From Myxocyprinus asiaticus (taxonomy: Eukaryota; Chordata; Actinopteri; Cypriniformes; Catostomidae), in the NCBI RefSeq assembly GCF_019703515.2, contig NC_059346.1:50327501-50391500 (forward strand): a stretch of 64,000 bases of DNA, read 5' to 3'. Below are positions 1 to 12,205 of this stretch, piece by piece. The notes under the pieces are model-generated. The model searched no databases. It saw only the letters and a list, made by a program, of their open reading frames with translations, and was not told where the DNA came from. The position numbers and the translations under genes are program-made. Within the stretch, counting starts at the first letter, position 1; every line of letters begins with the position of its first letter.

Positions 1-177
1 ACTTTGCTGTATATCAATCATGGGAAAAAGTGTAAACTTGAGAAGAGTGAAGATGATAGAACAGTTTACAAATCAAAGATTCTTATATTTTGTTCAAACG
101 TTTGAGAATTAAGTGAAAGCAGGCATTGCGACCAAAACCAGGACAGCTTAGAAATAATAAAAATGCATATATTTAAT

Positions 178-275
178 TGGTTTAATACAAGTTAAAGTCT
201 ATTGACAGTGTTTGTGGCATAATGCTGATTACCACAGAACATCATTTTCGACTCATCCCTCTTTTTCTAAAGAAA
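178..275 (+). repeat. Terminal fragment of MITE family C
   Basis: The stretch beginning TTTAATACAAGTTAAAG and running through TTGATTACCACA-like sequence matches, with scattered differences, the left terminal repeat of the larger MITE at 6687-8360. Only this end is present; no opposing arm is seen nearby. Confidence 0.6.
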
Positions 276-2138
276 AAAATTACTTTAATAAGGATCATCA
301 TTTAAGCAGGTCCAATACACAAAACATTCACTGCACACTATTTCAACAGGTGTTAACATGACTCTAGTGTGATAAAATGGCTTACTAACCTTGTCCGTGT
401 AAGGTTATCCAGTATTTCAATTTTGTGGAGTGCCGGTAATTCTTGTAGGCCTAAATCCCGGTAACTTTCGCATGATGTTAAGGAAACCAAAAAAAAAGTT
501 CACATGGCTTTGAATTTTCAGCTTTCATCACTGTCTTCTGTTTCCATCTTGTTATCCTGTCTATGAACAGATGTACTGAGAAGATGCATCCCCAATGTGT
601 GCTTCACTAAACAAAAGGTTGGACCACTATAGTAGAAGAGCTTCGGCCAGCAAACATGCCCGTTATGGTCTAGTTATCGACTGTGGTCCATTCTGACGAG
701 TGAAAAAGTCAGCTCTCATACCTGGCCCAGCAACAGCTGTCACGTTCGCATGTAAATTTGAATTCTCCGCTGTAATGCGAGTTTATGCATGAGGCAGCGC
801 AGTGATTGGATGGAAGCATTCCTTCTTATGAATAATGTGGAGAAACACTCAGAATCGAATAATGTATTAGTGTACTCTACTATCAACCCAACACAGAGTT
901 TACGCGTATACCTCATATTTTATGACATTGCTTCAAGTTTTGTTTTTAAAAAGTAAGATAATAAAAAAAGATAAAATTAACCACTTAACCTAAACAACAA
1001 ACATAATTATTAGTGCTAACATTAGCCACTTTTCACCATCTGGCCAAAAGGTTCTCATTGCTGCATGGTTACAGTTTCTTTTTCCACAGTCATTCTTAAA
1101 TGTATGTAACAAATAGCAAAGTAAACATAGCGGGTGCACTATGAGGGACAATTACATATTCAAGGTTTTTAGGACTGCTTTTCCCCCTGGTTTGTACTCT
1201 GCTAAAGCGCAGGAAAGACAAGTCCCATATCACAAAAATGAAAGCAAAGATAAAAAAAGATTGCTACTTCTCAAAACAGTCAGATAGGGCCACATACACA
1301 CTGTTTAGAGAGTGATAACATACTATAACCATAGCAATGTTTTGTTAAAACACCTAAAAGGGAAATGGCAGTCGTATTTGTAGTGCATAGGTGGTAATAA
1401 TGTAATAAAGATGTGTATTTACAAAGGTTTCTAAGTGCTCAGTTTGACTGGATTATCTCATAACAGCTGCTTTGCTGAGAATTAATGACAGAATGACATT
1501 TGCCATTCCAAAGAACAAATCGGCTAATGCACTGATCAGGAGACTCAACATAAAAGGATTTCCACTACTGCCACAGAAAATGGGGGCATTCCTGGAAAGA
1601 GATCGAAAAAGTTTAAAAAAGGCGTGTGTAAACACTAAGAACAGATTACAGTTCCAGTAAGCTGGATGGGCAAGACTTTTAGAGAAAATACCATTGCTCC
1701 TCCTAAGAGGGTTTATAAAGCCTAAGTATTCTCAAGAATGACAGCTCATAATATACAGGCATGACATCGAGTAATCTAAAGGGAAAGACATTTTCAGTTA
1801 ATTGCACAAATATGAGATCAATGACTAAACGGGGGCAGGAGATGTGTCGACTATGTGCTGTGTCTATCTGAGCACATTAAAGAATGTCAAGCTTTGATCT
1901 AGGTGCACACTTGTAATCCCTCTGCAGGGGCAAACTGAGGTGGAATCTCAGTGGATTACTCTGCGATTTATTTGAAACCGTCCTCTGTTTGTCCCGTTAC
2001 TTTCATCTTTCCAACTTGATGTATTGCTTTGTATGTGTGTGCAATGCTTTAAATACAATACACGTGTATGTGCATACCCAGAGGCGTAGATTCCAGGGAG
2101 GATGTAACCCTCCCAATAATGAAAACAAGCAAGTACAA

Positions 2139-2156
2139 CCCCCCCCCCCCCCCCCC
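2139..2156 (+). repeat. Poly(C) homopolymer, 18 nt
   Basis: An uninterrupted run of 18 C. It directly follows sequence resembling a hAT-like terminal repeat and may have grown from a C-rich part of that element. Confidence 0.9.
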
Positions 2157-2479
2157 ATTATTTATACCATGATCAATGGAAATATGTAAATGCTTCACGC
2201 TGCAACCCCAACTTGTATCTGGACTTTAAAGGATTCCATTTTCATTCACACAGTTATTTTTTGGAACCCATTCAACATAAATATTATTATCATTTGTAAA
2301 CAAATAATAATAATAATAAATATATTATAATAGTAATGTATAGTAATATATCTCAATCGTGCACCTTTAACTTTTAAACCCTCACGCTTTTATTATAACA
2401 TTCTGAACTCCCCAGGAAGTCCTGTAAATTATTCAATTTCTGGTAAAAAAGCACCTCCAGTGCCATTCTAAATGCATAT

Positions 2480-2902
2480 TATAAGTGAACCGAACTATTG
2501 AGCATCTACATCTGAGATGTTGTTCGTGAGTAGCGCTCAAATATTGCGCACCGCGTGAAGGCTAAAAATAGCCGTGAGTGTGTGTGTAAACAGAGCAGCG
2601 CCATTCACTGATGCGCTGGAGCTGTGCATGAATTTTATATATTTATTTATTAAACACAGCCTTTTGTGATTCACAGAGCTATTGCACATCTTCAAGTGGC
2701 TTTGAATAAAATACACGAGTCATATGAACTACTTTAATTGTGTTTTTATGGTTCTTTATGTCATTTTTTGAGCTTGACAGTAACGAACATGACTAACACA
2801 CAGTATCGGATTTGGATCGGCTCATCGGACCGATACCCTTTCCGTCTAAAAGCTTCAGTATCGGAGCCGATATCGATCTAAGTATCGGATTGGTGCATCC
2901 CT
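2480..2902 (-). mobile_element. hAT-like non-autonomous element, one end preserved
   Basis: The right end reads GGTGCATCCCTA, so the element read from that side begins TAGGGATGCACC, a typical fish hAT-type terminus. A block of GTATCGG/CCGATAC-like repeats lies just inside it. I recognise the interior (AAGGCTAAAAATAGCCGTGAG and onward) as a family common in teleosts; this is memory, not a search. No matching left terminus or 8-bp duplication is visible, so the left border is approximate. Confidence 0.55.
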
Positions 2903-2920
2903 ATTTAAATTATATTATGG

Positions 2921-4419
2921 AAATAGTTCACCCCAAAATTTTAATTCTGTCAAAATAAAAAATAAAATTCTTAATTACTTACACTTGTGCCATTACAAAC
3001 AAAATGAAAATAATTTGAATAATTTGACTCCCTGTTGTCCTCCCTATCGCATAGTGACCAGTCTGTCAAGCTCCAAACTGGTTATAAAGCAACAATATAG
3101 TCTTTATGTTTTGTGCACTATATTCCAAGTCTTCTGAAGCCAAAAGATAGCGTTGTGTGTGGCACAAACCAAAATTATGCAGTTCTAATTATGCAAATAA
3201 CCATTATGCTGTTCTCAAATGTATTATGCTGCAGGTTAGATGTCACTACTATCAAATGTCTTTTTTTTTTTTTTTTTTTGCGTGTCTCATGATCAACTGT
3301 CCTGGCATCAAATCTGTGACATATTTGATTAGAGAGCTGCATGCTGAGTTGCAGGAATGATTTGATTTTAAACATTATTATAGTCGTCCTGTTCCTCATA
3401 CTGTACAAATGTATTGTTCAGCTCCAGAAGACTTGAAATATAGTCCACAGTAGGGTTGCGCGATTTACTGGAACTAACGAAGTATCGCGATACCAGAAAA
3501 ATGTAAATGGTACGATATCATCTTGTAGCTAATTTTTATAGTAGGCAATGCTGTCATTAGCAAAATTATATGAGATGTGACAAATTTGAGATGAAATCAA
3601 TGACAATTTGAAAATAAAATAAAAAACCTCTGGTAATGGCCAAGTGTGATCATTAAACAGCAGAAGGAAGTAATTTAATTAAATAATATACAGAATGAAC
3701 ATGAGGTGTCACTTGCTCTGTCATATGATTCCCACACACTCACAGACACATGGGCGCACAAATGCACACACACACACTCACACAAACTCAACACACACTG
3801 CTGGTGATTAATTTTCATGCAGTGCGTTTAGAGTATAAATGGCTGTTAACACTTAAATGAACTCCTCGGGTGCAGCTCTGAGATTTCAGCTCGAGAGTCG
3901 CCACAGGAGTATCCCAGCATTAATGGGAAGTTTGATATAACTAACCTGTAAAAACAGGAAGAACTCAAAGGTCTGTCAAAATAAAAGTCCCGCTAACTTG
4001 AAAGTTCTATTCAAATGGATGAGTGAAAATGAAGACAGAAAAATATAACTACTGTATACTAATTTAATATTCAAAAAGTAGCAATAATACCCATAATAAC
4101 AATTATGTAGTATTGAATGGTTGTATTATTATTATTATTATTATCTGCAAGAAGTATCACAAACGCAAGCAGCCTTGTGCAACATGTAAACAGATTTTTT
4201 AATGGTGCTTTTATGAGTATTTTTGGGGGTTGACAGGCTGGTCACTATGGCATGACATTGTATGGAAAATGGAATTGAAGAACATTCAAAATGTTTCCTT
4301 TTGTGTTCAATAACAATGTAAGGGTATTTAAAATAAATAATAACCAATTAAGAGTAGGATTCATATTAAGAGTAAATTATGACAGAATTTTCATTTGGGG
4401 GTGAACTATTCCTTTAAGA
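2921..4419. mobile_element. MITE family B copy 1, enlarged by an insertion
   Basis: Inverted ends are seen: AATAGTTCACCCCAAAATTT near 2925 and, at the far end, ACAGAATTTTCATTTGGGGG followed by GTGAACTATTCCTTTAA. Inner landmarks shared with the copies at 17568 and 38240 include AAGTCTTCTGAAGCC and TGGTGCTTTTATG. The middle (about 3451-4180) starts with TAGGGTTGCGCGATT, a hAT-like terminus, and is probably a later insertion, since the MITE interior resumes near 4190. No coding capacity. Confidence 0.6.
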
Positions 4420-5388
4420 TACATCACACATCCAAATGTCACAGCAGTCAAATTTTCTTAACAAGACTTAAACATTTTGGGTTTACATAGAACAATTGTA
4501 CATTTTATTTTTATTTAAGACAAACATGGTGACATAGCATTTTTGGTCTCTACTGTGCTCTCAACATCGGTGTACACGATTGAAAGGAAAATATTTGGAC
4601 CAAGCTTCACATGGAAGGCCTTCATTGACATGCAGCCTGTAAGTTAACATCTAATTTTAAAATAACAGTATTAAGTATTTACATGTACACATTTGCACGT
4701 ACACATACCCACACTCAGTTGCATCATGCCCCACCATCAAAAATGCCCTTATATCTAGCAATATCCTGAAAAATAAGCAGTAGTGCACAGTCGAAACTTT
4801 CGTTTTGGTCAACTTTGAACGAGGGCTGTCATTCGATTAAAATGTTTAATTTGCTGATTAAACACTGATTAATTAAAATTACAGATTAATAAATAAAACA
4901 AATCACATATACAGTTTCAATATTTAATGAGAGACCCCACAAATAAAGATAATTTAAAGACACTACTTTATTGTGGCTGACAAGTAAAGCCTCAAATTAC
5001 ATTATAAAAAAGTGGCTTTAGAAGTCAATATTTTAATAAATGTGAGATGGACTTTGTGTCGGATCTCAATGATTTTCAGCGTTGCATGCCATAGTTTATG
5101 TTTTTAAGATGCTTTGTCCTGTTAAAAGTACTGTGGAACTTTGAAAAACACATCTGGAGACCTCTGCATTCTGTTGTGCTCTTTCCAGCTGTCTCTGAAT
5201 ACAAAAAGCTCCCTACAATTTTTGTGCTGCCATCAACAGCCATATTTAAACAATTGTAAATTAGTAGTAGTGCATGGTCTTGGCACATCATCCTGTTCTT
5301 AACACGGGCATGAAAAAAGGGCCTTAGGTTTGCCATGGACTGGTGTCATGGGGGGTGTTTGGTTAGGGTTGCCTTCAGAAGAAAATAC
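4420..5388. other. Unassigned; hAT-like fragment near 4823
   Basis: AGGGCTGTCATTCGATTAAAA near 4823 resembles a widespread hAT-type end. The rest is unassigned. A possible splice donor (CAGCCT followed by GTAAGT near 4640) is discussed with the exon-like segment at 5847. Confidence 0.4.
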
Positions 5389-5692
5389 AGTAAAACTACA
5401 ATAAGGTTCAAGGTCTATATGTTAATGTTAGTAAATACATTCCTTGTGCTTGACCCATGTGCAGAACGCTGTACATGCTCTAATCATGTACATACGCTGT
5501 ATAAATGATAAGTAAATTATATTTTTTTGGGTGAACAGTTTTAACAACATTAGTTAACATTAGTTAATGCATTATGAACTAACAATGACCAATTTTCATA
5601 AATTAACATTAACTCAAAATATTGTTCATTGCTACTTTAACTAATGTAGTTAACTACTGTTAACTAATACAGTCTTATTGTAAAGTGTTACT
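5389..5692. mobile_element. Small hAT-type non-autonomous element with perfect 8-bp duplication
   Basis: The ends are AGTAAAACTACAATAAGG on the left and, read inward from the right, AGTAACACTTTACAATAAG. The element is flanked on both sides by GAAAATAC (5381-5388 and 5693-5700), an exact 8-bp target duplication as expected for hAT. The interior is made of repeated TTAGTTAACATTAG-like motifs with no open frame. Length is 304 bp. Confidence 0.8.
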
Positions 5693-5846
5693 GAAAATAC
5701 CAAATACTTTAAAAAAGCACTAAGAAGTCATGAGTACAGTGTCAGACACATAATGATTTTACTACTCCTAAAGATGTGTACTTAAAGGTTTTAAACTTAG
5801 TCTTCTTCATTCATGCATTGATGCACAGTCATTTCTGTTTTCCTAG

Positions 5847-5973
5847 GATGGTACCAGTGGCTGATTACCTGCACCGTGCAAAAGATCCCATCAAATTTGG
5901 ATACACACTGATGCTTGGAGAAAACAATCAGTGCTTTCAAGCTTTTGTTGTCATTCACAGAGAAGCACTTTAG
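5847..5973 (+). other. Exon-like segment, unrecognised
   Basis: A pyrimidine-rich tract and acceptor (TTTCTGTTTTCCTAG) are followed by 42 codons open to TAG, starting near MVPVADYLHRAKDP and ending VVIHREAL. An upstream segment ending CAGCCT at a GTAAGT donor near 4640 would join in phase if its reading frame ends with two spare bases. I do not recognise the protein. It could be a terminal exon, a decayed exon or chance. No promoter or further exon could be tied to it. Confidence 0.2.
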
Positions 5974-6148
5974 CAAAATACATTGTGGGGCAAAGTGGGC
6001 ATTTCCTTCAAAGCTTTCTACCTCTTAAATATTAATTATCCCAAAAAGTGTTCCCCAGTGTGTGAATTTCTACAGACTGGTAACTTGTTTATTGAAACAG
6101 ACAATACATTTCTACCTTTTCATTGTTATTGTAGTCTGCCTCCCTTAT

Positions 6149-6152
<4 letters not shown>

Positions 6153-6190
<38 letters not shown>
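6153..6190 (+). repeat. (TG)n microsatellite
   Basis: About 19 uninterrupted TG units followed by a G-rich stretch. A simple repeat, potentially polymorphic. Confidence 0.95.
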
Positions 6191-6194
<4 letters not shown>

Positions 6195-6247
6195 GGGGTG
6201 GATGAGGGGGGTAAAGTGATTTTGATGACCAAGAAATCTAGTTTAAA

Positions 6248-6463
6248 TTTTCAACCCAATTGGGGTATATTTTAAACCAGCAGAATAGTCATTTTTAACT
6301 AATAGTTGGGTAAAAAAAAAACAGCATGCTGGGTCAAACTTTTAACACAACCCCGTTGGGTCAAAACAACGCAGCATTGAGTTAGTCCCTATTGGACCCA
6401 GCGCTGGGTTGCCAAAATGACCCAAATTGGGTCATTTTTAACCCAGCATTTTTTAGAGTGTAA
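6248..6463 (-). mobile_element. Element built of AACCCAGC/GGGTTG motifs, one end preserved
   Basis: The right end reads TTTTTTAGAGTGTA, so the element seen from that side begins TACACTCTAAAAAATGCTGG. Internally, GGGTCATTTT, AACCCAGC and TTGGGTC motifs recur in both orientations. I recall this as a common fish DNA-transposon-derived repeat. The left end is unclear and no target duplication was found. Confidence 0.6.
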
Positions 6464-6686
6464 GTAGTATTCGACTAGTCATGTAATCTCAACATGGCGG
6501 TCCCCATGAGGGCACACCCAGCTCCATGTAGAATGAAACAGCTTTTTCTAGAACACTAAAATGACTGGAGTCATCATCTCATATGAGTGTACATCATTTA
6601 AAACATATTTTTCAAAAAGTACTATCAGTTTCTTTATTTGTAAAACTCTATTATTTAGCAAACATTTCCTGAATGCACCTTTAAAG

Positions 6687-8360
6687 TAATATTCCGGGTT
6701 CAATACAAGTTAAGCTCAATCGACAGCATTTGTGCCATAATGTTGATTACCACAACAAATTATTTCAACTCGTCCCTACTTTTCTTAAAAAAATATGGTT
6801 TACAGTGAGGCACTTACAATGGAATTGAATGGGGCCAATTTTTTGAGGGTTTAACTTTTAATTTTGGCTTTGCTATACGCAACACATAATTTCATTTAAT
6901 TTAAACCCACTGATCTCAGTTTAGAAGACTCTGTGCTGTCAGTAAAGGGTTAAACTTTCGACGCATAGAGTCATGTGACCAAACAACATGGCATCGATCA
7001 CAGCTTTGTTGGTTGAAATGCCAACAAAACTACATCTGGTAAAAAACCTAACCAAGTTTTTACATTGAAACCTGTTTGAGTCAAAAGATTAGTCTATTTT
7101 CATCCAATATGAAATGTTTTAAATTTGAGCGATTTATCACGAAACGGCACACTGTTAAACACAATGACCATGTACGTGGACTATACGCTAAGTTTAATTT
7201 AAAATATCCTATATTTACTGGGCATCATCACTTTGAGAATTAACAGATACATCCAAAAACTGGAAAATGTTGCTTTCAGAGGCTTTTTATAGAGTTAGGA
7301 TGAAAATAAGGTTAATTTCAAACTGTTCTGAGACCAGTGCAGACAGACAGCACACTGGAGGTTCAGTCATTCACTAAATAGGGAGCATCCTATTGCTCTC
7401 TATGCAGTGCATTCAATCCAAACTTCCTATTTAAAGTTCAATTTCAGGCTGAAGATGACGTTTGGACCACTCAACATGTTTGGCAGAGACGGGACAGTGG
7501 TAATCAGTACATAGATTCAGAATTTATAATGTAGAATTTCATTTTAACATGGTTAGCTATGATTGGATGATGCTGGCCATTACTTTGAATCATTTCTAAT
7601 TTCTAATTTCTAATTTCTGAAACATGAAACTATTCAAAAACATGAATAACCAACACTCCTGGAAAAATACAAATTTGGATTAAAAAAAACAAAAAAACAA
7701 TCGGACTTTCTATAGCTTGGTATTATATAATATGTCACAACTTATAACACATGCGTGGACATACATTTTAAGGAAAACTATTTGGTCTAAAAAAAAAATT
7801 ATAATAATATTTTTTTAAATTTTTTGCGTGTTTTTTAGGGGCTACTAGTTACAAATCAAAAAGTGGAATAGAAAATGCACACATCAGGGTCTCAGGAGGT
7901 TAAAGGCAGAAATGTGAAGCTTATAATTTTATAAAAGCACTTACATTCATTCTTCTGTTAAAACTCATGTATTATTTAAGCTGTAAAGTTGTTTAAATCG
8001 TCATTTTTACAATAATTTTAGGGTTTGTTGACATTACATCGTCATGGCAAAAAAGTTGCAAAATTGGCTATAACTTTACACAGAAAAGGTTAGCAAGCGA
8101 TTTTATCTCATTAAAATCATGTTAACACGCATATTGTTTATGTCTTGTGGCTATACTTTTGAAACAGTGAGTATTTTAACCTTTATGGATTGGCCCCATT
8201 CACATCCATTGTAAGTGCCTCACTGTAACACAGATTTTTATTTATTTATTTATTTTTTTTTAATAAAAGGAGGGACGAGTTGAAATAATTTTTGTTATAA
8301 TCAATATTGTGCCACAAATGCTGTCGATTGAGGTTAATTTGTATTGAACCCAGAATATTA
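6687..8360. mobile_element. MITE family C with long inverted ends, split by an insertion
   Basis: The left end TAATATTCCGGGTTCAATAC (6687) is mirrored by GTATTGAACCCAGAATATTA ending at 8360. The similarity continues inward for roughly 150 bp on both sides (TTGATTACCACA, ACTCGTCCCT, GTGAGGCACTTACAATGG). Between the arms the element is interrupted at 6855-7899, leaving about 0.6 kb of MITE sequence. No open frame. The fragment at 178-275 is the same family. Confidence 0.75.
6855..7899. mobile_element. 1,045-bp TTAA-flanked insertion inside MITE C
   Basis: TTAA occurs at 6851-6854 and 7900-7903, so removing the intervening DNA plus one TTAA leaves GAGGGTTTAAAGGCAG. This is the continuous MITE C interior as I remember it; no uninterrupted copy exists in the window to confirm it. 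The right end reads CAGGGTCTCAGGAGG, a terminus I associate with piggyBac-like non-autonomous elements. The left end (CTTTTAATTTTGGC) is not its inverse, so one terminus has decayed or the element is composite. No transposase frame. Confidence 0.45.
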
Positions 8361-8423
8361 ATTAAGAAGAACTAGCATTTAGTTCTCCAGGAAGTTCTCT
8401 CACCTTATGTCTTTATCCTTTTA

Positions 8424-8840
8424 AATAATTCCTTACATTTATATAGCGCTTTTCTTGGCACTCAAAGCACTTTACATAGTACAGGGGGAATCTCCTCAAC
8501 CACCAGTGTGCAGCATCCACCCGGATGATGTGACGGCAGCCATAGTCCGCCAATACGCTCACCACACACCAGCTATTGATGGAGAGGAGAGTACAGTGAT
8601 GTAGCCAGTTCAGGGATGGGAATTATTAAAAGGCCATGATAGATAAGGGCCAATAGGGGGAATTTGGCCAGGACACCGGGGGTACACCCCTACTCTTTAC
8701 GAGAAGTGCCCTTGGATTTTTAATGACCACCGAGAGTCAGGACCTCGGTTTAACATCTTATCCGAAGGACATTTCAAGATAAACATTTCTGGAGTCAGTG
8801 GCAGGTGCATACAGTGTTCGGCATGTTCCTGAAGGCACAG
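8424..8840 (+). repeat. Teleost interspersed repeat (TTATATAGCGCTTTTCT type)
   Basis: The sequence starts TTTATATAGCGCTTTTCTTG and contains AAAGCACTTTACATAGT, AATCTCCTCAACCACCAG, a CCAGCTATTGATGGAGAGGA core and GACCTCGGTTTAACATCTTA. I recognise this as a repeat found widely in fish genomes, but cannot name its family from sequence alone. No open frame is preserved. Confidence 0.6.
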
Positions 8841-11800
8841 GGATTCATACCCTCATCGTCTTTAAAACACACTGACTGAGAGATAATATTAGAGCGAAAT
8901 ATGGTTGCTCATTGAAGATAAGAGCTGACTAATTCCAGATGCCTAGGGCATAGTGCCTCCCAAATCCTCACTGCAGCTCCTTAGAGTTAGAGTGTGATGT
9001 CTATGGTGGTAGAGATGAGGAAACTGTATTAATAATGGAGTTCTTCCACAATATATCCACAACCCAGACTCAGGCCTGGAATGGACATTATCTGAAGTCT
9101 AGAAAATCAGCAGAAACTGCAACTGCACAGGAATGTTAAAAAGGGATTCGCAATTCACCCAGACAAAGAAAGACCACCCAAAATATGCAAATAATCCTAG
9201 AGTGGGGGGGGGGGGGGGGGTAGTACTCACAAAAGTACTACCTAGAAAAACTATATCCTCAGTAAAGGACATACCCCTGGCAAATGCTGCAAGGGACATT
9301 ACATCATGCATGGATAGATACATGTAGTACCCAATCACTACCCTTGACTAAACGGCCCAGTCAATGACAGGCTAATGGGTTTGAGGCCCTCATCACTGAC
9401 ACTGGCACTGACACGGCAACAGCCTGCAGAGCTGCTAGACATATGGACCACCTGCAGTTAAATATGATGAGAGCTAATAGAGGGAGGTGAGACAGGGGTA
9501 TTAAACTTGAAGGGGCCGCTCATCAACACTGTCTAATCAATGTGTGTTCATGCAGATCTTTTCTCCAATGCCCTTAAACAACAGAAGAGCTCTGACTCTT
9601 TACGGTTAAAAAGTAGCGCATTCCTCTTTAACTTTTTGCCCGATAGCAATATATATATATTGCAACATTTCTGTGGAAAGTGATTAATGAAATTCCTTTT
9701 TTGATTAAAATATTTTTGATTTGATTTTTTTATTAATGGTAGACTTTTCACCAATTCAGAATCTGCTTGAATTCTCTTTTTCTTTAGTTGAACACGATAA
9801 TCATTTGCTTTTTTTTTTTTTTTTATGAAACCAAAGGTACAAGAAAAAATAGGGGGATGCTGCCCATTCAGACTTTCCGCATGTCTAGAAAACCTAGGCT
9901 GCACACAGACAGTTCATGGCTGGGTTTCCTGAAGCACTAAGTAGAACTTTAGTACAGTAGCACGTAAGTAGTACTTAATCTCTATGGCGCTTTTCCCAAA
10001 AGCATTGTTATCCAATTACTACGTAAAAGCGTTCATAAATTAACAAGAGCTTTGAACCACGCTTAAGTCAATTAAGTGCAATTTAAAAGTATCTTTCTTG
10101 CATCTTTCAGTTTATTAGAGACAAAGCAACTTTAAATCATATTAATATAGTATTTTGAACATTAGAAAGCCATTGTACACTATTTTAGAGGATACAAAAA
10201 AGTCACATTGAAATCAATAGGCAGTCTCCACATTCTGCGCACACGACGTGAAAAATAGGTCTAAATTTACATGACACATAATACAGTATAAAATTATTCT
10301 GTCATTCTTTTATAGGCATAATTATAATGGCAATAGAAATATGATGTTCTTATTAAACAGATTTCTTAACAGTTTAAAATTTAAATAAATAGGCCTAAAT
10401 AAAGCATCAACACATCTAAAACCCCGTTTTACAAAAGCCATCATTATTTCTTTAATTAAATTCAGAAATAACATGTGGTGCCTCATAGGGATGTCATAAA
10501 ATATTGATTATTGATCGGCACGTAATTTTTTTCACTATATATTTTGAGGCATCGATATATTAAAATTAGCCAACATTTCAATTAGAAGCCCTATCTCCTG
10601 GTTGGGGAAACAGGCATTACTCCATCATAAAATAACAAGCAATTTCAGTTAAGATGACCATAAAAGTTTTAGTTGCATCGTTATCAGGAAACCTAGTCCA
10701 TGTATACTGTGGTGATGATGAATTTTGCATGACGCGCACTGTGCAGAAGACGGAAAACCAACATATACTTTGGCCTTTAGTGTGTACTTTCCAAGCCTCC
10801 TTGGCCATGCCTACTGACTTTGGGCATATGACATATCGCATTACAATGCATTAAGACATCCCACAGTGTAAATAAAGCATATTTGAGACTGGACTGCTTT
10901 GAGTCTCGATTGCACTCCCCAAAAATGTACATCCCCTTGAAATATCTAAAAGGCAACTGAATACAGTGACATGCTCATTAAGAATACCAAGCTGAGGAGG
11001 TGCTGTTCATGTTAGCTCAAAGTGATTTGAAAATGTCTCTTTCTTACTTTGCATGAACTGGCATGATAGAAGTTGGAACATCTTTGGTATACTGGAACAA
11101 TGCCTCTCTATTGTTATATTTACCCATGATCCAAAGGGATTCTGAAAGAGAGACAATGAAAGAGGGGCCGCTGCTGCACATTGCAAAATATCATGCCCAG
11201 TGTCTGTGAGTGAGTCAGCATTACAAGCTGTGCAGAAATAAAATGCCTTGAGTATCTTGTGTAAAAGAGGAAGGTGAAGAAATTTCTGTTTCCAGTTTTC
11301 AATCTTGCATCCCCCATGTTCAAGCCAAATCTTTGCCCTTGTCAGTACACAAGGGAGTGAGAGAGTTTTCTTCAAATGTCTGTGCCATTAAACTGGATGT
11401 GTTTTTATTCTGATAGCTAAAATATCAACAACTTCAACTAACTTACTCAGAAAGATTCTCTTCGAACTATTGCTTCGCCATATTGTCTTGAAAGAGAAAA
11501 CTGTCCGTAGACGGAGATAGCGTTCCTTGCTGCTATGCTAAGAATACAATACAAACTTGTGTTGCGTTATGATTTGCGATCTGACACACTTCGGATCTCA
11601 AAGACGCATAAAAAGTTTGCTTAGCTGGAAGATGTTGCATTCACATACTTGTGTAGAGTATGTTTCAGGCATAACAGTGAATGATGAATGAATACTTCAT
11701 GATGATTTGATTAACTTACAAAGTGAGGGGAGGCTATACATTTTCCGTTCTGATTAAAACTGGCATTCCATATTCATCAGACCCTAAAGTGCAATGAATT

Positions 11801-12205
11801 ACAATGATGACAGCTTTTTAGGCAAGCTAATACTATAGAGAGTCACAGTTGGATGGGGGTTTCCACAAATATGCCATGTTAAACAGTCTTGAAAGAAGTG
11901 ATTCTTCACAATAACAGCAGCCATGCCTCTGGCCTAAATAGTTTGTCGTTTGTCACCCAAGTCTTTTGCACTGTTTCCACTGGCACAGTTTGATCTCATA
12001 CTACAATACTGCCATTCCTCTGGGTTAGACACATTTTCAATAAACTAACACAAGATGTAGCCGAGCCACTCTAAAACAGCCCTGTTACTTACTGGATGCT
12101 GGACCTACGGAATGCAATTAGTCTTCCGCTGTATTGAAAGCAACGTTTATTTCTGCAATTGCTTTTGGTGGTGTTAATGGTGCATAAAATTACACACTTC
12201 AGCTT
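8841..12205. other. Unassigned DNA with scattered repeat pieces
   Basis: A 17-nt G run lies at 9204-9220. Segments near 9876-9917 (CGCATGTCTAGAAAACCTAGG) and 10680-10790 (TGATGATGAATTTTGCATGAC, AACATATACTTTGGCC) resemble parts of the repeat that hosts insertions at 49350-50900. A possible hAT end (TAGGGATGTCATAAAATATT) lies near 10487. No exon could be supported. Confidence 0.5.

Larger units (their letters stand above)
1..2479. other. Non-coding stretch with repeat fragments
   Basis: No convincing gene is seen. All open frames are short, lack recognisable domains and lack paired splice signals. The stretch holds a terminal fragment of a MITE at 178-275, a hAT-like end near 2080 (CAGAGGCGTAGATT) and a C homopolymer at 2139-2156. 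The rest is unassigned AT-rich sequence. Confidence 0.6.

Noticed and set aside
11007..11375. 122-codon minus-strand frame as a gene
   Set aside because: No domain, no start context of note and no neighbouring exon; length is expected by chance in 64 kb.
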